A DNA stretch of 24,945 nucleotides from Spirochaetaceae bacterium UBA4077. Its GTDB lineage: Bacteria; Spirochaetota; Spirochaetia; Treponematales; Rectinemataceae. The first letter of the stretch is position 1; each line of letters starts with the position of its first letter. This document shows, piece after piece, positions 1 to 8,093 of this stretch. Location: the NCBI GenBank assembly GCA_002383375.1, contig DFYR01000068.1, positions 55,174-80,118 on the forward strand. Reading direction: 5' to 3'. A program made the translations under genes and the position numbers. The notes beneath the pieces are model-generated. The model saw nothing but the letters and a program-made list of their open reading frames with translations, did not search any database and was not told the origin of the DNA.

Positions 1-1151
1 CCTCCTGGGCAGAGAGAAGGCCCCATCGCCGCTCGATAGTCATATACCGCCATGGCCTTCCAGGGACTAGCGCCTACCGGGTTGCAGGTGTCTAAAAGCA
101 AGGAGGAAATTCCGAAACGGTGACTGGTTTCGGATTCCTCTGTAAAATCGACCCGGTTTACGCTCGCTTCGTATTCCATGCCAGCCGGCGGATAGAGGAA
201 GCAGTTCGGCGGAAGCAAGGCCGGTCCGTCTAGAATCTGAACAGCCAGGCCTGCTTCGCTTCCATTCAGATACCATGTTCGCGTGATAGTATCCCCAGGC
301 TCTACATTTAGGCCAGAAACAGCCATGGGTAGCGCTCGCTCTCCCCGGGGAACGCTGTGCGCAACCGACAGCAAGGCCTGCTCCAACGGTTCTTTGGGAT
401 AGAGTTCCAGCTCGATGTCGGCTATAGGCGTCCCCATCTTGATCTCGCAGATACCGCTACTGCTATAGCCGGCTAGGATCAGGGCGACTGCGGCGCAGCC
501 GCCGGAGACAAAACCATCGGCAGTCTTGAGCTCGAGGCTCAATAGATAGTAGCCGGCCCCTAGCTCGGGAAAGTCCAGCTGGCCTTCCGAAGCAGGCAGA
601 TCAATCGGAATGCTTTGCGGATCGGCAGGACTCGGCCGGCCTGGCAGGCCTTTAAAGCGCAGTGTGCCTATCAGCCTTGCCCCGGCCGGCATGTCGATGT
701 TTTTATTTATTTCCACCGACAAAGACCCGTTCCCTTCCAAAGGATAGAGCACTATTTCCGCATTGATGGTTTTTCCAGGCTGCAGAACAGAAACGCATTC
801 GCCTCGGGCTAATTCCTTGTTGTCCTCCGAGATGACGGTAGCGTTGAGCACCCACTCCCCGGACGCGCACTCCTGGCTGAATACGCCGCTCTGCGCCTCC
901 TGGCTGAAGCTTGCCCCATTGGGACCGCTTCCGCTGAGTACGAACTTGAGCGGTGTCCAGCCTCCGGCAGGGAGTATGGGCGAAGTGTTGCCCAGCGAAA
1001 GCAGCTCCTTGCTCCCTGTTCGCTCCAGCCCTGTTTCGAAGCGGACTGTGGCGTTTATCTTGCCCATTCCTCCTCGCTGGATGCCCGAACAGCAACCCAG
1101 CAGCAGGGCTGCTGCAGCGAGTGTAGAAAACAAGCACCCCTTTTGTCGCAT
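1..1151 (-). CDS. Putative lipoprotein of unknown function with beta-rich modules (3' end off the left edge)
   Basis: The frame read from the ATG at 1151 down to base 1 contains no stop, giving about 383 residues and continuing outside the window. A strong GGAGG lies 7-10 bases upstream of the ATG. The N-terminus has a short basic stretch (MRQK), a hydrophobic run and a lipobox LLLGC with Cys20 as the predicted lipidated residue, so the mature protein should be a membrane-anchored lipoprotein outside the cytoplasm. The rest is beta-rich. Two stretches look like related modules: one around GEWVLNATV...GKTINAEIVLYPLEG and one around GYYLLSLEL...GGCAAVALILAG. Both are reminiscent of modules I associate with treponemal lipoproteins. 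No catalytic motif was recognised. It is transcribed divergently from glgA, with no visible functional link. Function is unknown; it could be a surface or cell-wall-associated lipoprotein. Confidence 0.85.
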   Translation of the reverse strand, partial: MRQKGCLFSTLAAAALLLGCCSGIQRGGMGKINATVRFETGLERTGSKELLSLGNTSPILPAGGWTPLKFVLSGSGPNGASFSQEAQSGVFSQECASGEWVLNATVISEDNKELARGECVSVLQPGKTINAEIVLYPLEGNGSLSVEINKNIDMPAGARLIGTLRFKGLPGRPSPADPQSIPIDLPASEGQLDFPELGAGYYLLSLELKTADGFVSGGCAAVALILAGYSSSGICEIKMGTPIADIELELYPKEPLEQALLSVAHSVPRGERALPMAVSGLNVEPGDTITRTWYLNGSEAGLAVQILDGPALLPPNCFLYPPAGMEYEASVNRVDFTEESETSHRFGISSLLLDTCNPVGASPWKAMAVYDYRAAMGPSLCPG

Positions 1152-1234
1152 GGTATGCCTCCTCCCATGCATCCTCGTTCCAGAATGAGGCTTCCGCTTC
1201 AAAAGGACAGGATCTTTCTCCGACTTTATCCTCA

Positions 1235-1263
1235 TTGCGGCTTGTGGCCAGGACTTGTATAAT
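1235..1263 (+). promoter_or_regulatory. Sigma-70-type promoter for glgA
   Basis: TTGCGG at 1235-1240 and a perfect TATAAT at 1258-1263 are separated by exactly 17 bp. The expected transcription start, about 7 bases after the -10, is 1269-1271. That coincides with the GTG start codon of glgA at 1270, so the transcript would be leaderless. The -35 box matches consensus only in its TTG core. Confidence 0.6.
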
Positions 1264-1269
1264 TAAGGG

Positions 1270-2748
1270 GTGAAAATCTTGATGATCAGCAGCGAGGCTG
1301 TCCCTTTCGCCAAGTCCGGCGGCTTGGGCGACGCGGTCAGCGCCCTTGCCGTAGCCCTGTCCGAACTCGGCCACGATGTGCGGCTTCTCATTCCCCGATA
1401 CTATTCCATCGCCAGAGACGGACTCAAAGCGCTGGAAGGCCCCATGGGCGTGCCCATGGGAGACTCGGAGCGCTGGACGGAAGTGTTCAGCGCCCTGCTG
1501 CCTAATTCCCACGTCCCGGTCTATTTCCTGGACTACGAAGCCTTCTTCGGCAGGGCAGGGGTATACGGCGCCTCGAGCAGCCAGGAGTATCCGGACAATC
1601 CCCAGCGTTTCGCGCTGCTCTCGAGAGCCGCCTTCCAACTCTGCAGAAAACTAAGCTGGATCCCGGACATCATGCATGCCCACGACTGGCCTTCCTCTCT
1701 CGTTCCCGTGTATCTATCAACTCTGGAGAGAAAGGACGAGTTCTCCAATACCGCCAGTGTCTTGAGCATTCATAATCTGGGGTATCAGGGGGTCTATCCA
1801 AAGGAACACTTCCCTTTCTTCGGACTGGACTGGGTTTCTTTTCACGGCGCGGGCTTCGAATTCCACGACTCCATCAACCTCTTGAAGGCGGGCATCTGTA
1901 GCGCCGACTGCCTGAGCACCGTCTCGCCCACCTATGCCAGAGAGATCCAGACCCCGAGCTACGGCTTCGGCCTGGATGGACTGCTACGCTACCGGAGCAG
2001 GGATCTGGTGGGCATCCTGAACGGGGTTGACTACAAGGTCTGGAATCCGGAGATCGATCCTCACATCCCTGCGACCTATTCGGTGCATAGGATGGAAGGC
2101 AAGGCAGTCTGCAAGCGAGCCCTCCAGGAGAGCTTCGGCCTGCCCCTGGATCCCGGCATACCTCTCGTCGGCCTGGTGGCTAGGCTGACAGAGCAGAAGG
2201 GGATCGAGGAAATGTTCGGCAGGGGCTTCGGCGCCATTCCCGAAGTGTGCCGAAGCATGGCGCTACAATGCGCAATCATCGGTTCGGGAGAAGCCTGGTG
2301 CGAAGAGGAACTCAAAAACCTTTCGGAGCGCTTTCCCAACTTCAAGGCCAAAATTGGTTATGACGACGGGCTCGCCCACCTTGTCGAAGCCGGGAGCGAC
2401 TTCTTTTTGATGCCCAGCCGCTATGAACCCTGCGGCCTGAACCAGATGTACAGTCTGCGCTACGGAACCCTACCCATCGTGCACAGGACAGGGGGGCTTG
2501 CGGACAGCGTTCAGAACTATGTGCAGGAGACAGGAGACGGCACAGGCTTCATGTTCGACGACCTGACGCCCCGGGCGCTGTACAATACTATCGGATGGGC
2601 TGTCTGGGCCTGGTACAACCGGGCCAACCATATCGACATGATGCGCACCAAGGCTATGACCAGAGTATTCTCCTGGGATAAATCAGCCCGGGAGTATACG
2701 GCGCTCTATAGCAGGGCTCTCGCTCTCGGACGTTCCCGTTTTCTGTAA
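1270..2748 (+). CDS. glgA: Glycogen synthase (ADP-glucose type, GT5)
   Basis: GlgA transfers glucose from ADP-glucose to the growing alpha-1,4-glucan in the cytoplasm. At 492 residues it has the usual length of the family. Visible family motifs are the nucleotide-sugar binding KSGGL at residues 15-19, HDWPSSL (family HDWQTAL), SIHNLGYQG, LNGVDYKVWNPEIDP, ARLTEQKG, and the C-terminal EPCGLNQMYSLRYGTLPIV with the catalytic-region Glu386. The GTG at 1270 is chosen because it gives the canonical N-terminus MKILMISSEAVPFAKSGGLGD. The next in-frame ATG at 1282 would remove strand beta-1 of the Rossmann fold. No properly spaced Shine-Dalgarno sequence precedes the GTG, and the promoter sits directly upstream. 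No glgB, glgC or glgP is visible here, so it is not in a glycogen operon within this window. Confident family assignment. Confidence 0.97.
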   Translation: MKILMISSEAVPFAKSGGLGDAVSALAVALSELGHDVRLLIPRYYSIARDGLKALEGPMGVPMGDSERWTEVFSALLPNSHVPVYFLDYEAFFGRAGVYGASSSQEYPDNPQRFALLSRAAFQLCRKLSWIPDIMHAHDWPSSLVPVYLSTLERKDEFSNTASVLSIHNLGYQGVYPKEHFPFFGLDWVSFHGAGFEFHDSINLLKAGICSADCLSTVSPTYAREIQTPSYGFGLDGLLRYRSRDLVGILNGVDYKVWNPEIDPHIPATYSVHRMEGKAVCKRALQESFGLPLDPGIPLVGLVARLTEQKGIEEMFGRGFGAIPEVCRSMALQCAIIGSGEAWCEEELKNLSERFPNFKAKIGYDDGLAHLVEAGSDFFLMPSRYEPCGLNQMYSLRYGTLPIVHRTGGLADSVQNYVQETGDGTGFMFDDLTPRALYNTIGWAVWAWYNRANHIDMMRTKAMTRVFSWDKSAREYTALYSRALALGRSRFL

Positions 2749-2799
2749 CCTTGGGATTGCGCCTTGCTTTAGTTTTATAGATTAAGATCAGAGGTAAGG

Positions 2800-4311
2800 G
2801 TGAAAAAAGAAGAAAAGGTTTACGACTACAACAGGCAAAAGGTCAGAGACAGCCTCCTGTCAGGCTTTAAGAAGACCAGGGGCGAGTCCACCGTCGCCGA
2901 TATCGCCGCGCTCACAGGCCTTCCCCTTCCTCAGATAAACGCAGAGCTGCCGGCCCTTTCGGACGAATACGGCGCCAGGCTTAAGGTCACCGAAAAGGGC
3001 GAGCTCCTCTACTCCTTTCCCAAAGGCATGAAGAGCCGCTACAAGGGTTTCGGTCCGAGCGCGAAACGCTTTTTGAGAACCCTGGGCAAGGCCGCGGTGG
3101 AAGTATCCAAATTCTTGTTCAAGACCTGGATCCTGGTAATGCTGGGCGGATATTTTATCATCTTTCTTGCCCTCGCGCTTTTTGCCATGCTGGCATCGGT
3201 GGCTGTCCAGTTCGGCGGCAGCGGGCGCAGCGACTCCCGAAGCAACTCCAGGGGAGGGGGCTTGGGCGGCCTCTGGCTCACCACCAGGCTCTTCGACAGC
3301 CTGATCCGCGTCTGGTTTTATTCCGAGCTTTTCAAGCCGCCCCAGGAACGCTTCGGGCAGGCTAGGGCGAAAACCCAGCGCCGGCCCCTACACAAGGCTG
3401 TCTTCTCCCATGTCTTCGGCGACGGGGATCCCAATGCCGACTGGGATGAAGTGGAAAAAAAGACCGTCATAGCCTTTCTTCAGACCCACAAGGGCATCAT
3501 GAGCATGGCGGAGTTCATGGCAATAACCGGTCTGGAGCCCGCAGAGGCCGAAACTGCGATCAACAAGTACCTGCTGGAGTTCGAGGGCAGCCCTGAGGTT
3601 AGCCCAGAGGGCAGCATCTATTTCACCTTTCCCGGCCTATTGCGCCGCATGGGCAGCACCCCTGAGTTCATCGGGTCCAGCGTAAAGCTCAAACGGCTGC
3701 ACAGTTTTTCTTCCAACAGCCCCAAGGCCGACAGAACCTTCAGGCTGATAAACGGCGTAAACCTCCTATTCGGCGGTTACTTTCTCTACCACGCCTTCAG
3801 CTTGGGCACTGCCTTTTACATTTCTACGCCCAGGGGACTTGCTCTGCGCGGCGGACTGCCCATCATCTATTCGGCCACAGGCTACCTTTTGCAGAGCCTG
3901 GGTTCTTTAAATCCCGTCTCCATAATTCTCTGGGGTCTCGGCGTCGTCCCCCTGGTCTTTTCGGCTTTCTTCTTCGCTATACCAATCCTGCGCAGGCTTA
4001 AGCAGAAAGCGGACAACGAAAAAATCAAAACGGAAAACTTGAGGAGAATCGTGTATCGGAACGTTCTTTCAGGCGACAGCGCTGCCGGTTCCCAGCTGAG
4101 TGCGCAGATAGAAGAAGCCAGACCCTCCGATCCTAAAGCGATGGATAAAATCGGCATGAGTCTCGCAGCCTGGTCGGGAGCCGAGCCTAAGGAGGGCGGC
4201 TACGAATTCGCCGAACTGAAGCGGATTCAGGCCGATGTGGAAAAACTCAGGGCTTCGGTGGATCTCGAGAGCTTCGCCCCCGGCAAGACGGTGTTCGATA
4301 CCGAGTCCTGA
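2800..4311 (+). CDS. Multi-pass membrane protein with two winged-helix-like domains, function unknown
   Basis: I do not recognise this 503-residue protein. The GTG start at 2800 follows AGAGG with 5 bases between. The N-terminal part (about residues 12-75) resembles a small winged helix: ADIAALTGLPLPQINAELPAL, then a beta-wing ending ELLYSFP. A second copy of the same pattern is at about 222-279 (FMAITGLEPAEAETAINKYL ... GSIYFTFP). Between them lie a hydrophobic segment (about 107-137) and a Gly/Ser/Arg-rich loop. Three further membrane segments are at about 318-341, 353-370 and 372-396, followed by a charged cytoplasmic-type tail of about 100 residues. The layout suggests a membrane-tethered sensor or scaffold, but DNA binding is not shown. 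It lies 51 bp after glgA in the same direction and could be cotranscribed. It converges on the helicase gene with 22 bp between and no terminator seen. Confidence 0.88.
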   Translation: MKKEEKVYDYNRQKVRDSLLSGFKKTRGESTVADIAALTGLPLPQINAELPALSDEYGARLKVTEKGELLYSFPKGMKSRYKGFGPSAKRFLRTLGKAAVEVSKFLFKTWILVMLGGYFIIFLALALFAMLASVAVQFGGSGRSDSRSNSRGGGLGGLWLTTRLFDSLIRVWFYSELFKPPQERFGQARAKTQRRPLHKAVFSHVFGDGDPNADWDEVEKKTVIAFLQTHKGIMSMAEFMAITGLEPAEAETAINKYLLEFEGSPEVSPEGSIYFTFPGLLRRMGSTPEFIGSSVKLKRLHSFSSNSPKADRTFRLINGVNLLFGGYFLYHAFSLGTAFYISTPRGLALRGGLPIIYSATGYLLQSLGSLNPVSIILWGLGVVPLVFSAFFFAIPILRRLKQKADNEKIKTENLRRIVYRNVLSGDSAAGSQLSAQIEEARPSDPKAMDKIGMSLAAWSGAEPKEGGYEFAELKRIQADVEKLRASVDLESFAPGKTVFDTES

Positions 4312-4333
4312 TCCCCGCCCCGGACGTCGCCTA

Positions 4334-6751
4334 CTAATCCTTTATCCGTTCCAGCTTTCTCGTATACTTGGGAAAAAACTGGGCTATCTTGCCGGTTTCG
4401 AACTGGACGATCACCAGGGAGCCTGAGCTTTCGGTCATGCTCACCTTGATTACAGAACCCCTACCATATTCGTCATGATAGACCGCTTGTCCCCGTTTCC
4501 ATTCCGGACTAGCCCCTGGACCGGTCTCAGCCTGAGCGCTCGATTTTGAGCCGGTTAAAGCAGCCGAACGATTCGAAGCCAAGGAAGATGCAGAGGGCAG
4601 GGGTCTGGATCCGTAGCTTCCCGCCTTGGGAATCAAGGAGGCGCCAGCCGATCCGGCTGTACGCTGGGTTGCGGGAAAAGTCCGCCGCGGGAACGATCCT
4701 GCCTGAGGCCGCGAGGCGCTGGCTCCCAGCTTCCAGAACTCGTAGAGGCTTGGGTCCATTTCTGTCAGGAAGCGCGAGGGGCTCGTTTCAATGATCCTCC
4801 CCCGGATCCGCCTCCAGCGGCAGGCACTTAAATAGAGCCTGTCCTTGGCCCGGGTCAACGAGACATAGAAGAGCCGCCGCTGTTCCTCCAGATCCTCTCC
4901 CTCTTCATCGTCCCGGGGGAAGAGCCCCTGTTCCAGTCCGCTGACGATAACACAGGGAAACTCAAGTCCCTTCGTATTATGCATGGTGATGAGCGTTACC
5001 GCATCCTTCAGCTCTGCGTCAGAACCGGCCTGGAAACTGCGGTCGAGCTCAATGGTCTCGAGGAATTCCGCCAAACCCTCACTGGCCAGAGGATAAAGGG
5101 AAGATGCGTTGATGAGCTCGTCCATGTTCGCCAGCTTCTGGGTGCCGGCTATCTCATCCTGGTCCCTGTGGTAACCCACGAGCCCGCTCTCCTTGACAAT
5201 GGTTTCCAGCAAAATGGCCAGGGAGGCGCTTCCCGCGTCCCCGCCGATTGCCTTGCCGCCTTTCGCGTCGCTGTTTTCACCCTTAGTGCTTCTCTTTCCT
5301 CCGTCCGAGAGAGAGTAGGGCTCATCCTGGTACATCATTGTGCCGAGCAAGGCTGTCGCTCTGTCCAAAAGCCCCAGGAACTGCTCCATGCCGGCTTTTC
5401 CCCGGCCTCGGAGCAGCTCCTGGCTTTGGCGGCAGGCTTCGATGGGCGAAAGCCCTTCCCTGGCAGCCTTGTCCAGAATGCTTTCCACACTCCCTTCCCC
5501 CAGTCCTCGGGCAGGCTTGTTAACGATCCGTCTGAAGGCGATCTCGTCCCTGGGATTGAGCAGTAGGGAGAGATATGCTAACAGGTCCTTCACCTCTTCC
5601 CGATCGTAGAACCGCAGGGCGCCGACGAGCCGATAGGGAATACCCCGGCGCGGAAACTCCTTTTCAAAGGCCAGGGACTGGGCGTTTGTCCTGTACAGTA
5701 TGGCGATATCGGAGAGCGAGGCGCCTTTAGCCCTCATCTCCCCGATAATCCTGGCGCAGAAACTCACTTCCTGATCCTGATCGTCCAGGAGGGCTAGCTG
5801 TGGTTTGGCGCCTCCCGGCCTGGTGGCGCGGAGGGTCTTGCCCAACCTTCCGGAATTGCGGGATACGACATCGCCGGCAATGTCGAGTATCGATTGATAG
5901 GATCGGTAATTGCGTTCGAGTTTTATCGTCTCTGTCCCAGGAAAAATGGAGGCGAAGCTGAGGATGTTGCGGATTTCCGCTCCTCGAAATCGGTAGATAG
6001 ACTGATCGTCGTCGCCTACGACACAAAGATAGGTTTCGGGGCTGAACAGCCGCTGGAGAAGGAGAAACTGAGCTACGTTGGAATCCTGGTACTCGTCCAC
6101 CAGCAGCACCCTAAAGCGCTGCTTTGTCCGCCGTGCTATGACTTCGTCTTTTTCCAGAATTTTTGCAGGAAGGCGGATAAGGTCGCCGAAATCCACATTG
6201 CCCGTCGCCCGCAGCCGTTCTTCGTAGAGTGAGTAGACTCGTCTGAAGTCGTCGTCCCTGATGAGGGTGGCCAGGCTGGGCGAATCAGGCTCCAGCCCGT
6301 AGTCCTTGGCTCTGGCGATGAGGGAGGCGTAGCGTCTGCACTCGGGCTTGCCAAGGTTGGGCAGGATTGCCTGGACCAGGGAAGCCGAATCCTCGTCGTC
6401 GTAGATTACGAAATTCGAGTCGAGCTCCAGGGCCTGGGCATTGCGCCGCAGAAACCAGGAGCCGAAGGAATGGAAGGTCCGGATGACCGCCCGCTCGCAG
6501 GAGGGCTCTAGAAGGGCCGCCCGCTCGCGCATTTCCCGGGCTGCCTTGTTGGTGAAGGTCACAGCCAGGATCGATTCGGGGCTGATACCCCGTTCCTTGA
6601 CCAGGTAGGCGATCTTGGTGGTTATCACCCTGGTCTTGCCTGTCCCGGCTCCGGCGAGGATCAGAAGTGGGCTGCCTTCGTGTAAAACAGCCTTCAGCTG
6701 TTCGGGATTGAGGTAGGCCAGGTAGGGCGGAAGTCTCTCTTGTTCTATCAC
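4334..6751 (-). CDS. pcrA: UvrD/PcrA-family superfamily 1 DNA helicase
   Basis: This is an ATP-dependent 3'-5' DNA helicase of the UvrD/PcrA/Rep family, acting in repair and in clearing protein or RNA polymerase from DNA. All SF1A motifs are visible: Walker A AGAGTGKT (33-40), Ia TFTNKAAREM, Ib RTFHSFGSWFL, II VDEYQDSN, III GDDDQSIYRFRGAE, IV ERNYRS, V ITMHNTKGLEFP and VI RRLFYVSLTRAKDRLYLS. The C-terminal module YHDEYGRGSVIKV...KIAQFFPKYTRKLERI is the Tudor-like tail typical of PcrA/UvrD. At 805 residues it is longer than usual. Part of the excess is a Gly/Ser/Lys-rich insert just before the SASLAILLETIVKESG helix, and part is a Ser/Ala-rich linker before the tail. The GTG start at 6751 overlaps the rimO stop by 4 bases (GTGA), so it is probably translationally coupled as the last gene of the five-gene unit. 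Confidence 0.95.
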   Translation of the reverse strand: MIEQERLPPYLAYLNPEQLKAVLHEGSPLLILAGAGTGKTRVITTKIAYLVKERGISPESILAVTFTNKAAREMRERAALLEPSCERAVIRTFHSFGSWFLRRNAQALELDSNFVIYDDEDSASLVQAILPNLGKPECRRYASLIARAKDYGLEPDSPSLATLIRDDDFRRVYSLYEERLRATGNVDFGDLIRLPAKILEKDEVIARRTKQRFRVLLVDEYQDSNVAQFLLLQRLFSPETYLCVVGDDDQSIYRFRGAEIRNILSFASIFPGTETIKLERNYRSYQSILDIAGDVVSRNSGRLGKTLRATRPGGAKPQLALLDDQDQEVSFCARIIGEMRAKGASLSDIAILYRTNAQSLAFEKEFPRRGIPYRLVGALRFYDREEVKDLLAYLSLLLNPRDEIAFRRIVNKPARGLGEGSVESILDKAAREGLSPIEACRQSQELLRGRGKAGMEQFLGLLDRATALLGTMMYQDEPYSLSDGGKRSTKGENSDAKGGKAIGGDAGSASLAILLETIVKESGLVGYHRDQDEIAGTQKLANMDELINASSLYPLASEGLAEFLETIELDRSFQAGSDAELKDAVTLITMHNTKGLEFPCVIVSGLEQGLFPRDDEEGEDLEEQRRLFYVSLTRAKDRLYLSACRWRRIRGRIIETSPSRFLTEMDPSLYEFWKLGASASRPQAGSFPRRTFPATQRTAGSAGASLIPKAGSYGSRPLPSASSLASNRSAALTGSKSSAQAETGPGASPEWKRGQAVYHDEYGRGSVIKVSMTESSGSLVIVQFETGKIAQFFPKYTRKLERIKD

Positions 6752-8085
6752 GGCGCTGCAGTTCCGTCGGCCGCAAGCAAATCCGCTTCAAAATCGACGC
6801 CGTTGACCGCGCTTATCCGCACCGTCGCCCTGGCACCCGGCTTGAGGCTCGCCTTGACCAGGGTCAGGCCGTCCACGTCGGGTGCCTGCATCCAGCCCCT
6901 GGCGAGGCTTAAGGAAGATCCCTCCACAGCCTCCTCGGCCAGCACCTCGATCTTACTGCCGAGAAAGCGCTGCAGACGTTTCGTGGTGATGGGCTCCTGC
7001 GCCGCTTCGACGGCGGCCTTGCGTGCTTCGGCCAGCTTTTTAGGCACCCTGGCTTTCATGGAGTAGGCTGGGGTGCCCTCTTCACGGGAATAGCTGAATG
7101 TACCCAGCCAGTCCAGCCCTGCTTCCTTCTGGAACTGCAGCAGGGCGGTGAAGTCCTCCTCCGTTTCCCCTGGAAAACCGACTAAAAAGGTAGAGCGTAT
7201 CATGGACTCGGGCAAGGTCTTGCGTATTCGCTCGACGATGCCCAGATACGTCTGGCCCGAGCCGCGGCGGTTCATCGCGCGAAGGATCTTTTCCGAGGCG
7301 TGCTGGAAGGGAAGATCAAAATATGGAAGAATTTTTCGGCTCGAAGTCATAAGCTCCAGCAAACCCTCGGGGAAATGGTCTGGGTGGATGTAGAGGACGC
7401 GAAGCCTGAAATCGCCTTCTACGCGCTCCAAACGCTCGAGGAGCCGCACCAGGCCGCTGTCTTCCGAACTGTCCCTGCCGTATGCGCCCAGGTCCTGCCC
7501 TATGAGGTTGATCTCAAAAATTCCCCTGGCGACCAGGGTTTCGAGCTCAGCGGCCACATCATCGATGCTCCTGGAGCGAAGGCCACCCCTTATAAGCGGA
7601 ATAGCGCAGTAGGAACAGCGGTTGTCGCAGCCCTCGGTGATTTTCAGATGAGCAGAGCCGGGATAGTCGAATAACCTTTGCCGGGGATAATAATCAGCGG
7701 CGATGGCGCGAGGTTGCTCGACCACGATGCTGGTTCTTTGGCCCCGCTCTATATTTTTCAGCGCCTGGACGGCCAGGGAGAGGTCGGCGTTGCCCAGGAC
7801 TCCGTCCGCCTCCGTCATCTCCGCCATAAGGGCTTCGGGGTAGCGCTGGGCAAGACAACCGGCGACCAGTACTTTTTTATCGGGCCAGAAGCGCTTAACA
7901 GCCAGCGCCGCGTCGATGGATTCCTTCTTTGCCGATTCGATGAATCCGCAGGTGTTGATGATTATGCAGTCGGCCTCGTCCCCGGAGGGTACATAGCAGT
8001 GGCCGGCAGCCTCAAGCCGGGCGGTCAGCTCCTCGCCATCCACCTGGTTTTTTGCGCAGCCATGGTGATCGATGAAAAATTTCAA
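6748..8085 (-). CDS. rimO: Ribosomal protein S12 methylthiotransferase RimO
   Basis: RimO is a radical SAM enzyme that adds a methylthio group to a conserved aspartate of ribosomal protein S12. The N-terminal UPF0004 domain has the three cysteines of the auxiliary 4Fe-4S cluster: C10 (HGCAKNQVDGEE), C46 (INTCGFIESAKKESID) and C77 (VAGCLAQRYPEAL). The radical SAM CxxxCxxC is C153/C157/C160 in EGCDNRCSYCAIP. A TRAM domain occupies about residues 370-440. The NTCGFIESAKKES signature and EGCDNRC favour RimO over MiaB. The TTG at 8085 is the best start: it gives MKFFIDHHGCAKN and is preceded by GAGG that overlaps the stop of the upstream rodZ-like gene. Length (445) is normal. It lies 8 bp after the rodZ-like gene and its stop overlaps the helicase start. 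Confidence 0.96.
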   Translation of the reverse strand: MKFFIDHHGCAKNQVDGEELTARLEAAGHCYVPSGDEADCIIINTCGFIESAKKESIDAALAVKRFWPDKKVLVAGCLAQRYPEALMAEMTEADGVLGNADLSLAVQALKNIERGQRTSIVVEQPRAIAADYYPRQRLFDYPGSAHLKITEGCDNRCSYCAIPLIRGGLRSRSIDDVAAELETLVARGIFEINLIGQDLGAYGRDSSEDSGLVRLLERLERVEGDFRLRVLYIHPDHFPEGLLELMTSSRKILPYFDLPFQHASEKILRAMNRRGSGQTYLGIVERIRKTLPESMIRSTFLVGFPGETEEDFTALLQFQKEAGLDWLGTFSYSREEGTPAYSMKARVPKKLAEARKAAVEAAQEPITTKRLQRFLGSKIEVLAEEAVEGSSLSLARGWMQAPDVDGLTLVKASLKPGARATVRISAVNGVDFEADLLAADGTAAP

Positions 8086-8093
8086 TGCTAACC

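Noticed and set aside
703..1638. Long open frame on the minus strand (311 residues) across the lipoprotein/glgA region
   Set aside because: It overlaps the lipoprotein and glgA in other frames, has a composition of an antisense shadow (Arg/Gly-rich) and shows no family motif.
4979..5566. 195-residue open frame opposite the helicase gene
   Set aside because: The opposite strand carries all UvrD motifs; this frame has no ribosome site or recognisable domain.
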